Shown: piece by piece, positions 1 through 5,662 of the stretch
How positions within the stretch are numbered: position 1 is the stretch's first letter
How the letters are laid out: every line of letters starts with the position of its first letter
DNA from: a bacterium
GTDB lineage: Bacteria > Auribacterota > UBA3054 > B51-G9
Assembly: GCA_029933535.1 (NCBI GenBank)
Contig: JAOZNZ010000117.1
Location: 1-7,561 of the forward strand
Length of the DNA: 7,561 nt
Direction of reading: 5' to 3'
Notes under the pieces: model-generated
Database searches by the model: none
What the model saw: only the letters and a program-made list of their open reading frames with translations
What the model was told of the DNA's origin: nothing
Position numbers and translations under genes: made by a program

Positions 1-52
1 GTAATTCACACTGACGAAACACGGACGGACACAGACAAGCACAGGCAACACA

Positions 53-149
53 CCCCGGCACTTTGTGCCACCCCTCTGAGGGGATTTACCAATTACACAT
101 TCGCGATCCGCGCTATGAAAAAAATGCGCGAAGTGTGGTTGTTCCGGGG
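53..149. repeat. Structured palindromic element, possible REP or MITE-like unit
   Basis: The stretch opens with CCCCGG (53-58) and closes with its complement CCGGGG (144-149). Inside are three hairpins: GGCAC/GTGCC with a TTT loop (57-69), CCCCTC/GAGGGG around one T (71-83), and ACAC-A-TTCGCG paired with CGCGAAGTGT with a one-base bulge (95-105 with 127-136). Such a run of hairpins within matched ends suits a mobile palindromic repeat, but no flanking duplication is obvious. It could instead be part of a structured RNA or terminator region. Confidence 0.4.
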
Positions 150-153
150 ATTG

Positions 154-205
154 TCCTATTAGTCCTATTGGACCTATTGGACCTATTGGACCTATTGGAC
201 CTTGG
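154..205. repeat. 9-bp tandem array (ACCTATTGG)
   Basis: The successive 9-mers are TCCTATTAG, TCCTATTGG, then ACCTATTGG three times, then a partial ACCTTGG. The period is exactly nine with a few substitutions. Rotated to GACCTATTG, the unit resembles the GACCTAATT and AACCTAATT units found after jetA at 5531-5561, which suggests a shared repeat family. Confidence 0.85.
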
Positions 206-220
206 ATAATTATTCGTGAA

Positions 221-274
221 AATCCGTGTAATCCGTGTCTCTCTTTACCGATTACGGACCACGGATTACGGATT
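221..274 (-). terminator. Inverted repeat at the 3' end of jetC, possible transcript-end hairpin
   Basis: The arm at 221-237 (AATCCGTGTAATCCGTG) is complementary to the arm at 260-274 (CACGGATTACGGATT) apart from a two-base bulge, with a 22-base loop. The right arm lies in a 7-bp array, and the jetC stop codon (273-275) begins inside it. In RNA this would form a stable stem right at the end of the jetC message. There is no clean U-tract behind it, so classical intrinsic termination is uncertain. Protection of the 3' end is an alternative role. Confidence 0.4.
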
Positions 275-279
275 ACCGA
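245..279. repeat. 7-bp tandem array overlapping the jetC stop codon
   Basis: Five exact-length heptamers occur on the + strand: TTACCGA, TTACGGA, CCACGGA, TTACGGA, TTACCGA. The last unit contains both the jetC stop codon and the codon of its final arginine, so the array reaches into the coding sequence. The 7-bp period is the same as in the arrays in front of jetC and jetB, though the base content differs. Confidence 0.85.
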
Positions 280-3200
280 TTTTCCCCCAGCGAGATTTCG
301 TATTTTTCTTCTTCTTTATTTTTTCCGAAAATGTCTAATTGTACTCCTTCATCCGATTCCCAAACAAAATTACCTACAAAAACCTCGTTTTTCTCGTTTT
401 TCTCAAGAAGTAATGTTGTTGATTCACGCATGGCTTCTGTTACTCCATCCATTTCCGGAGTTGCAATAACCAGATAAATGCCAAGTCGGGCAGCGAAACG
501 GAGAAGTTCGTCTCTTCTTGCCGCATCGATTCCATAAAATGCCTCATCAAAAATTAACACACGAACACGCGAACCGATTTGATTAAACAGTAACGCGCTC
601 ATTGCCATAATAAGAAGGTAATTAGGAACTGCCTGCTCGCCTCCTGAGCCGAGTCGTCTGATATCATTAGTCAATTCAATTCCGTCTTTAGAGCCGACAG
701 TTTTGACATGCAGCTGATAGTCGAACCAATGCCTGTAATCAAGAAATTTCGGTAAAGTGCCATCGGGTTGAATTCGAAGTTGGTCAAGCCGTGATTCAAA
801 GAAATCTTTGAGTTTTTTCTGGGATTCAAAATTAATCTCTCCTGCTCTTCGAACGATACCGTAAACCTGTCTGTATTCACTTTTTATTTTCTGAGTAAAT
901 TTATATTGAGTTCGTCCAAAGCTTAGTCCTTCGAGCATAAGGTTAACGGATGCCAAGCTTTCTCTCAGTCTATAAAGGTCGCGTGTATATTGATTTGACA
1001 GGTCGCCGAGAATTGTTTTTTCAAGAAGTTTTCTTCTTCTCTCACTAACTACGCCTTCGATATTTTCTACTTGAATAAGCAGTTGGTCATAAAGTTCAAC
1101 AGCTTCTTTATCATTTTGATCGCGTAGTTCGTTTGCAACTTCGTTATAAACAAAAGCGTATTTTGACCAGAGAAGTTCATGATGTAAAAGTCCGCCACGG
1201 CCTTTGTTTAAATCCCCTTCCAATCCAACCAGGCTTCCGATTTCGCGATTAACAGCTCTTTCCTGTTCGCGAATATATTCATTAAGTTTAGAAGTTCTGA
1301 TTGAGCGGCCTTCGCAAACGATATCGATATAATGTTCAATATCCTGTTTATGTTCAATTGAAACGATTTCTTTTAATAAATCGTGTTGTTGTTCCAATTG
1401 TTCTTTAAGTTCATTGCGATGCGAATCGATATCCTCTGCCTGTTGTTTTGTGATATCGAGTCGTTCGTTATTTCGGGCAATAATTTCGTTACATCTATCT
1501 CGTTCGCGTTCGAGTGTTATGACTTGTTTTCTTGAATTATTGATTTGTTTAGTCAAGTCACCAGTTGTTTGCGCGTTTTCATTTTCTTTAATAGCATTAA
1601 TTTGCTCGGATAGCTGATCAATTCTTTTTTGAGAACGTCGCGCAACGGTTTTTAATTTTGAGATTCTCTCTTTAACGTCTTCAAGTTGAGCTGTCAATGT
1701 TTCATATCTTTGAAATCTGTGGGCAACGCGCCATGGAGAAATTCTTTGTTCTATATCATCGCGAATTGTTTTAAATTGCTTCAAAATATTTTCAAATGAC
1801 TCAAGCTGTTCAAAAACATCTTTCGCGCGGGAATCAATCTCGGCAAATTTTGCGCCACGTTCATTTTGAGATGCTTCGAGAGCTTTTTGCCGTCGAACAA
1901 CCCCGAGCAATCCTCGTGCAGGCTGAGCGACGCGTCTATAAGCCATATTATGATAAGCTATACCATCAAGAGCGATCCAATCACCTGTTTTGATTTTTTT
2001 ATCGGTGTCTTTTATTTTAATATTGCTTAAATTTATATCAAGAAATTTTCGGACAAGTTTGTCTTTACCGGCGTCAAGCATAGAAGCAACAGAATCTGCA
2101 GATGCTGTTTTTGGTTTTGCTTTATTTAGCGCGGCAATATCAGCAATTATTATATTCGGATATTTCGCGCAAGCGAGTTCAATCACTTCATCCAGTCTGT
2201 CCTTTTCAACGAAAACTGTACCGAGAAAACCTTCTCCGAGCCACGCTTCAATAACATCCATAAGCGACGGAGGAGTTTTTTTCTTAAAATCAATGAGACG
2301 ATATAATGGTGACCAGCTGATGTTTTTACTTTCAAGTTCAGCAGCAAAATTCGCGTAGGAGGGAACGCGGGGAAGTAATTCTACAGAGCGTCCCGCGCCG
2401 ATAGTTTTCATTTCGACTTCTTCGCGTTCGCGTTTAAGTTCATTTTTACGTAACAGGAGCGGTTGTTTTTTATTATTAACTTTATCTGCCGCAAGATCAA
2501 TTTGTGCAAGCAATCTATTCAGCAATCGTTGAAGTTCAGTAGTTTCCAATTCCTGATTTGATTGGACCTGTCGATAAGCTTCTTTAAGTGTGCTGAGCGC
2601 ACCGTCAAAGGCTTTAACATCAAGATCCGACGAAACCTGAGGAACAGAAATTCTATCAAGGGTTCTTAACTGTTCGCGAAGTAAATCAGAGAGGTCATTC
2701 CGCGCCGAATTAGTTTCGCGTTTAATATTATTATATTTTGTAGATTCCGCTTCGTTTTCCGCTTCTCTTGCATTTAATTCTTTAGTAACACGATTCCTTT
2801 CCTGTTCAAGGCGTTTCATCTCTTCAAGCAATCGTCCGGGTTCACCAATTTGTAGTTCCGCGAGAACCGATCGCGTTTGCTCGAGTTGCGGAACGATAGT
2901 TTCGAGTTGATTTTTTGAATCAGCGATTGCCTGTTCGTATCTGTGTATTGCACGCTGAATTCTTGTTGCTTCTTTATCAATATTTTCATAAGCAGAACGA
3001 GCCTGGATATATTTGTAACGTCTGATCGCTTCACGTGCTTCGGCAATTCTCTGAACCACCTGCAGTGCTTCTTCAAGGAGATCTTTTTCCTGTTTTAGCG
3101 CTTTTAAATCAGCTTCAATTTTATCAAGATTATGAAGTGTTGACTCAATATCCTGAAAAACTTTGTGGTCAGGCGCGGGAAGAAGAAAAGCAAAGAGCCC

Positions 3201-3881
3201 TTCAAAATTTCTTGCCTTAACTACAAGCTCTTTATATGACTTGCTCGCTTTCAGCAAATCGGCAACGCGCTCAAAATTCTCTCGACCTCCGAAAAGCCTG
3301 TTCGCAATTTGTGTTCTGTATCTGCCGGTATCATAAACATGCGGCTTGCCTATAAGCTCGATTAATTCACGTTTATCAACCGGTCTGTAAAGCGGTTCAG
3401 CATCCTCTTCCGGATTAGCGCGAATTGTCAATGGAATATCTTTTAATGGTTTATCAATTATAAAGCCCCAGATTTCCGGTCGCTGGTCAAGACTTTGAAC
3501 AAACGCTCCGATACCGATTGTTACAACACGTTTCATTTTTGGATGCCAAAGTTCAAGCGCGGTATAACCTACAGCGCCATCTTCACGAACGATTTTTCCG
3601 CTTTCAAAATCATGACGTAGAATCACACCGGCAAGTGTTCTTCCCGCTTCAGATCTCGGCCCGAAAATAGTAGCGGCGTTATAAGTCAGTTGTTGTCCAC
3701 CAGTGAGGATAAGATGCAGAGCATCGATGATAGTAGTTTTACCTGTTCCATTATTTCCGATAAGAAACAAGCTGCCTTTGATATCGATTGTTTCATCGGT
3801 GAAATTATGAAAATTAATAAGCCTAAGCTCGCGCATTTCGTAGCAGCTGTAAGCGTCGAGAGATTGAAATTCTTTAGTCAT
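273..3881 (-). CDS. jetC: JetC-like SMC/MukB-type ATPase (Wadjet/MksB family)
   Basis: This is a 1202-residue SMC-like ATPase, the motor of a Wadjet/MksBEF-type condensin expected to extrude DNA loops with JetA and JetB. A Walker A motif, GNNGTGKTT, sits at residues 42-50. A first long coiled coil runs from ~245 to 500, a hinge-like globular part from ~505 to 660, and a return coiled coil from ~660 to 950. The C-terminal head has the signature LGSGGEQ at 1077-1083, Walker B VLIFDEA at 1108-1114 and the D-loop GID just after. The usual switch histidine is replaced by ATPE, which I recall as common in JetC/MksB relatives. The domain order and length suit an intact protein. The ATG at 3879-3881 is the first after an in-frame stop. 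An internal ATG at 3834-3836 (MRELRLINF) is also plausible, because many homologues begin just there. There is no Shine-Dalgarno motif. The final arginine and stop come from a heptamer array. Confidence 0.93.
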   Translation of the reverse strand: MTKEFQSLDAYSCYEMRELRLINFHNFTDETIDIKGSLFLIGNNGTGKTTIIDALHLILTGGQQLTYNAATIFGPRSEAGRTLAGVILRHDFESGKIVREDGAVGYTALELWHPKMKRVVTIGIGAFVQSLDQRPEIWGFIIDKPLKDIPLTIRANPEEDAEPLYRPVDKRELIELIGKPHVYDTGRYRTQIANRLFGGRENFERVADLLKASKSYKELVVKARNFEGLFAFLLPAPDHKVFQDIESTLHNLDKIEADLKALKQEKDLLEEALQVVQRIAEAREAIRRYKYIQARSAYENIDKEATRIQRAIHRYEQAIADSKNQLETIVPQLEQTRSVLAELQIGEPGRLLEEMKRLEQERNRVTKELNAREAENEAESTKYNNIKRETNSARNDLSDLLREQLRTLDRISVPQVSSDLDVKAFDGALSTLKEAYRQVQSNQELETTELQRLLNRLLAQIDLAADKVNNKKQPLLLRKNELKREREEVEMKTIGAGRSVELLPRVPSYANFAAELESKNISWSPLYRLIDFKKKTPPSLMDVIEAWLGEGFLGTVFVEKDRLDEVIELACAKYPNIIIADIAALNKAKPKTASADSVASMLDAGKDKLVRKFLDINLSNIKIKDTDKKIKTGDWIALDGIAYHNMAYRRVAQPARGLLGVVRRQKALEASQNERGAKFAEIDSRAKDVFEQLESFENILKQFKTIRDDIEQRISPWRVAHRFQRYETLTAQLEDVKERISKLKTVARRSQKRIDQLSEQINAIKENENAQTTGDLTKQINNSRKQVITLERERDRCNEIIARNNERLDITKQQAEDIDSHRNELKEQLEQQHDLLKEIVSIEHKQDIEHYIDIVCEGRSIRTSKLNEYIREQERAVNREIGSLVGLEGDLNKGRGGLLHHELLWSKYAFVYNEVANELRDQNDKEAVELYDQLLIQVENIEGVVSERRRKLLEKTILGDLSNQYTRDLYRLRESLASVNLMLEGLSFGRTQYKFTQKIKSEYRQVYGIVRRAGEINFESQKKLKDFFESRLDQLRIQPDGTLPKFLDYRHWFDYQLHVKTVGSKDGIELTNDIRRLGSGGEQAVPNYLLIMAMSALLFNQIGSRVRVLIFDEAFYGIDAARRDELLRFAARLGIYLVIATPEMDGVTEAMRESTTLLLEKNEKNEVFVGNFVWESDEGVQLDIFGKNKEEEKYEISLGENR

Positions 3882-3882
3882 C

Positions 3883-3924
3883 TTTTAGATTTTGGATTTG
3901 TGATTTATGATTTTAGATTTATTA
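3883..3924. repeat. 7-bp tandem array abutting the jetC start codon
   Basis: Six heptamers of form TTTNNGA lie in exact phase on the + strand: TTTTAGA, TTTTGGA, TTTGTGA, TTTATGA, TTTTAGA and TTTATTA. Only one base separates the array from the jetC ATG. The array therefore forms the whole ribosome-approach region and leaves no room for a Shine-Dalgarno sequence. It also contributes an in-frame stop (3885-3887), which limits how far upstream the start could lie. Confidence 0.85.
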
Positions 3925-4043
3925 CATTATTATTAACTAAATTTAACTTTAATTGATTTTTTCGGGTGGATATTCCAAATTCTTATCAGAATGTAATTGT
4001 ATATGCCAAAAGTTCATGTGTAATAAGTTTTATAAAAGGTTAC

Positions 4044-4072
4044 AATTTTCAATCATCATTTTTTGTCGATTG
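4044..4072 (+). repeat. Left inverted repeat of the DUF1016 cassette
   Basis: It contains AATTTTCAATC followed by the 13-bp core CATTTTTTGTCGA. It lies three bases before the DUF1016 stop codon on the minus strand, so it forms the gene's immediate 3' flank. The core resembles half of a palindrome (AATCGACA, T-run, TGTCGATT). Confidence 0.65.
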
Positions 4073-4074
4073 TT

Positions 4075-4638
4075 TTATTCGCACTCTATTTTTTTTAATT
4101 CTTCTTTTAATTGTTTTTCGCTTGGTAATTCTGATTTTATATCTTCCGGCAATTCGTTGTATGAAAATTTGCTCACTCCAATGGGTTTGTTTATGTCCTT
4201 TATCGAAAAGTCAACTACGAAATTATCTTTGTTTTTGCATAGTAAAATACCAATAGTAGGTTTGTCAGTTTCATCTTTCACTAATTCGTTTATTTTTTTG
4301 ATTTTTTGAAGAATTAGTGTATGATGCCCCCACGGTATTAGCTTTAATTTTTGGACTATGTCATTCTTTTGAAATTGTCGCATTGAGTATAGATTACTTC
4401 TGGAAAAACCAGTCAAATCAGGAAGTTCTGCTTTTAAATCTGTAGCAATCTGTTCAATTAACTTGCTTCCCCAATTACTTTTTGATTGCTTTTCGCAAAT
4501 CATAGCACCAATGTTCCAATACAAAGCTATCAGCTCTGAATTGACTTGCAATGCAGCTTTTATCTGGCTGTTCTTTATTTTTAATTTTAATTCTAACAAC
4601 CATTTTTTATAATCTTTATTTATTTCAAGCTTGCTCAC
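4075..4638 (-). CDS. Short DUF1016/YhcG-type protein lacking its PD-(D/E)XK core
   Basis: The protein has 187 residues, whereas YhcG/DUF1016 nucleases are usually about 340-375. Residues ~8-116 match the DUF1016 N-terminal DNA-binding region: LYWNIG (39-44), WGSKLIEQIATDL (56-68), GFSRSNLYSMRQF (77-89) and PWGHH (102-106). From ~119 on, the sequence jumps straight to the family's last segment: DKPTIGILLCK (125-135), then INKPIGV (149-155) and LPEDIKSELPS (163-173). The middle, with the nuclease catalytic residues, is missing, yet the reading frame is kept. The start is GTG (4636-4638), directly preceded by an in-frame TAA, and no earlier start exists. Full-length relatives often sit near restriction or other defence genes. 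Here it lies between jetB and jetC inside an AT-rich cassette. It may be a decaying remnant, or a retained non-catalytic DNA- or partner-binding protein. The identity is firm; function is unknown. Confidence 0.85.
   Translation of the reverse strand: MSKLEINKDYKKWLLELKLKIKNSQIKAALQVNSELIALYWNIGAMICEKQSKSNWGSKLIEQIATDLKAELPDLTGFSRSNLYSMRQFQKNDIVQKLKLIPWGHHTLILQKIKKINELVKDETDKPTIGILLCKNKDNFVVDFSIKDINKPIGVSKFSYNELPEDIKSELPSEKQLKEELKKIECE
4279..4319. repeat. 9-bp inverted repeat at the DUF1016 deletion junction
   Basis: CACTAATTC (4279-4287) and GAATTAGTG (4311-4319) are perfect complements around a 23-base A/T-run loop. The arms encode residues ~107-120, exactly where the N-terminal and C-terminal family segments meet. 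It may mark how the catalytic core was lost. Confidence 0.6.
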
Positions 4639-4674
4639 TTAATATTTTTTTTAATAATCATTCTTTGTTAATTG

Positions 4675-4702
4675 CATTCGACAAAAAATGTCGATTAAAA
4701 TT
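4675..4702 (-). repeat. Right inverted repeat of the DUF1016 cassette
   Basis: Read on the minus strand it gives AATTTTAATCGA and then the same CATTTTTTGTCGA core. It can also fold on itself as CGACA/TGTCG around five A (4679-4693). It lies ~37 bases upstream of the DUF1016 GTG start, where it could overlap that gene's promoter. Confidence 0.65.
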
Positions 4703-4748
4703 TCACAAGCGAGAATCAGCATGCGCCAATCACGCGCCTGTGTTACAT

Positions 4749-5459
4749 TTATTCATTCTCTTCTTCTGATGATTCCTCTTCATCAATCGGTTTGTAAAGT
4801 TTCATTATTTCTTTGAATGTAAGAATGTCAGGTCGATAGCAATGTATTCCCGGCAAAAATTCGTACATAACATGTTCCTTCATTCCACCCGGAAGGATTT
4901 CATCAGCAGAAACGTCAGCTTTTTCCACCTGAACAATAAAGCGATATCGAACGAGTTTCGGAAAGATTCGTCTACAAGCTTCAAGGATAATTTTATCAGC
5001 GTGAACATTATCTCCAAGTTCTTCAGTAAATCTGTCTATTCCATACTGCACAAAATCCGCGAGGAGGAATCTAATTGAGCCTTCATCATCGTAACTTGCG
5101 TTAAGATCCCGCAGCATTTTTTCGTAGAACTCGACCAAAAGTAAGAACGCTGTACATTCATCACGCCGCGTAAGATCGAATAAATCACGTTGACTTGCTC
5201 TTAACGCGTTATTAAATTCCTGCGGTTTAATTAATCGGGCGACTCTTCTATCGACATATAATTCCCAACCGAAGAAGTGAGTAAAAAACTGGTGGAAGTC
5301 ATCCTGATGACTTCTGACATAATCGAACAAATCGATATCATCTTTTCTGTAAAAGAAAGGAGATTCGGTTAAAATATTCAGAACTGCACGAACGTGGTAA
5401 GGGTTCAGGTGTTCAAGATATTTGTCAGATCCTTCCTGGAATTGTTCATCGAAATCCAT
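4749..5459 (-). CDS. jetB: JetB-like small condensin subunit (MukE/MksE-type, DUF4194-like)
   Basis: This 236-residue protein fits the small winged-helix partner (MukE, MksE, JetB) that binds the kleisin and regulates the SMC motor. Residues ~20-80 hold a typical early segment: LNIL, then FFYRKDDIDLFDYV (35-48), FFTHFFGWEL (58-67) and DRRVARLIK (70-78). In this family the segment links a helical start to a first winged helix. Residues ~100-180 form a second folded part (TAFLLLVEFYEKML, FVQYGIDRF, ILEACRRIF, YRFIVQV). The tail from 226 is strongly acidic. The ATG at 5457-5459 is preceded by an in-frame stop, has no Shine-Dalgarno motif and sits two bases from a heptamer array. It follows jetA by 203 bp and precedes the DUF1016 gene by 110 bp. 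Length and the kleisin and SMC neighbours support the call more than sequence identity does. Confidence 0.85.
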   Translation of the reverse strand: MDFDEQFQEGSDKYLEHLNPYHVRAVLNILTESPFFYRKDDIDLFDYVRSHQDDFHQFFTHFFGWELYVDRRVARLIKPQEFNNALRASQRDLFDLTRRDECTAFLLLVEFYEKMLRDLNASYDDEGSIRFLLADFVQYGIDRFTEELGDNVHADKIILEACRRIFPKLVRYRFIVQVEKADVSADEILPGGMKEHVMYEFLPGIHCYRPDILTFKEIMKLYKPIDEEESSEEENE

Positions 5460-5461
5460 AA

Positions 5462-5503
5462 TTGTTATTTGTTAATTGTTATCAGTTATTCGTTAATCGT
5501 TAT
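5462..5503. repeat. 7-bp tandem array abutting the jetB start codon
   Basis: Six heptamers lie in exact phase on the + strand: TTGTTAT, TTGTTAA, TTGTTAT, CAGTTAT, TCGTTAA and TCGTTAT. The consensus is NNGTTAW. The array ends two bases before the jetB ATG, as the array before jetC ends one base before its ATG. It forms the immediate 5' leader of jetB and supplies an in-frame stop (5472-5474). Confidence 0.85.
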
Positions 5504-5530
5504 TCCCATACTTGTCCAAGACAAGAATTT

Positions 5531-5561
5531 CTAATTGACCTAATTAACCTAATTGGTCTAA
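5531..5561. repeat. 9-bp array, left arm of the jetA-jetB hairpin
   Basis: The 9-mers TTGACCTAA, TTAACCTAA and TTGGTCTAA (5535-5561) follow a partial unit. They are the inverted counterpart of the array at 5626-5661. Confidence 0.85.
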
Positions 5562-5661
5562 AGAAATCCCAAGAATCAAATAAAAAGAAATAAACAAAAT
5601 TGGTATATTGGGTTTTGGTCATTATTTAGGTTAATTAGATCAATTAGGTTAATTAGGTTAA
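5535..5661 (-). terminator. 27-bp inverted repeat between jetA and jetB, possible attenuator or processing hairpin
   Basis: Arms 5535-5561 and 5635-5661 are complementary over 27 positions with two C/T differences, both of which would allow G-U pairs in one RNA orientation. The loop is 73 bases. A transcript from jetA to jetB would fold here right after the jetA stop. There is no U-tract, so it could reduce readthrough, act as a cleavage site or protect the jetA 3' end. Which of these applies cannot be read from the sequence. Confidence 0.4.
5626..5661. repeat. 9-bp array, right arm of the jetA-jetB hairpin
   Basis: Four 9-mers occur: TTAGGTTAA, TTAGATCAA, TTAGGTTAA, TTAGGTTAA. The jetA stop codon (5663-5665) lies one base beyond the last unit, so the array begins as the gene ends. 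Confidence 0.85.
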
Positions 5662-5662
5662 T

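Larger units (their letters stand above)
1..272. other. Noncoding region downstream of jetC, rich in short repeats
   Basis: I see no credible gene here on either strand. The first ~50 bases are a degenerate GGACA/CACAG-rich tract. They are followed by a palindromic element (53-149), a 9-bp tandem array (154-205), three ATCCGTGTA-like 9-mers (214-240) and a 7-bp array (245-279). In a Wadjet operon jetD would normally follow jetC almost directly, so this gap is unexpected. Confidence 0.7.
4044..4702. mobile_element. Probable inserted cassette bounded by ~28-bp inverted repeats
   Basis: The ends at 4044-4072 and 4675-4702 are inverted copies of each other. They share a perfect 13-bp core, CATTTTTTGTCGA (4057-4069) against its complement (4678-4690). 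The match extends outward through AATC and AATTTT with two mismatches and a one-base gap. The DUF1016 gene is the only gene between them. A hand count of 4081-4380 gives about 30% G+C, against about 43% for 3241-3540 in jetC. Inverted ends, a single odd gene and lower G+C suggest an insertion between jetB and jetC. No transposase is present and no convincing target duplication was found; a GTTAC copy at 4039-4043 and 4742-4746 is the only weak candidate. Confidence 0.45.

Noticed and set aside
154..279. Possible CRISPR array from the short regular repeats
   Set aside because: The 7- and 9-bp units are contiguous with no spacers, and no cas gene is present.
1990..2358. A 122-residue + strand open frame inside jetC
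   Set aside because: It lies wholly antisense to the hinge-coding part of jetC, which has clear family features.
3953..4309. Two + strand open frames across the spacer and the 3' half of the DUF1016 gene
   Set aside because: They are hydrophobic antisense translations of AT-rich DNA overlapping a recognisable gene, with no family resemblance.
4039..4746. GTTAC at 4039-4043 and 4742-4746 as a target site duplication
   Set aside because: The copies do not both adjoin the inverted repeat ends, and a 5-bp match over this distance in AT-rich DNA is easily chance.
4703..4746. Imperfect direct repeat of a GGCGCRTG-type motif after jetB
   Set aside because: There are only two degenerate copies of about 11-14 bp, too little to call a feature.
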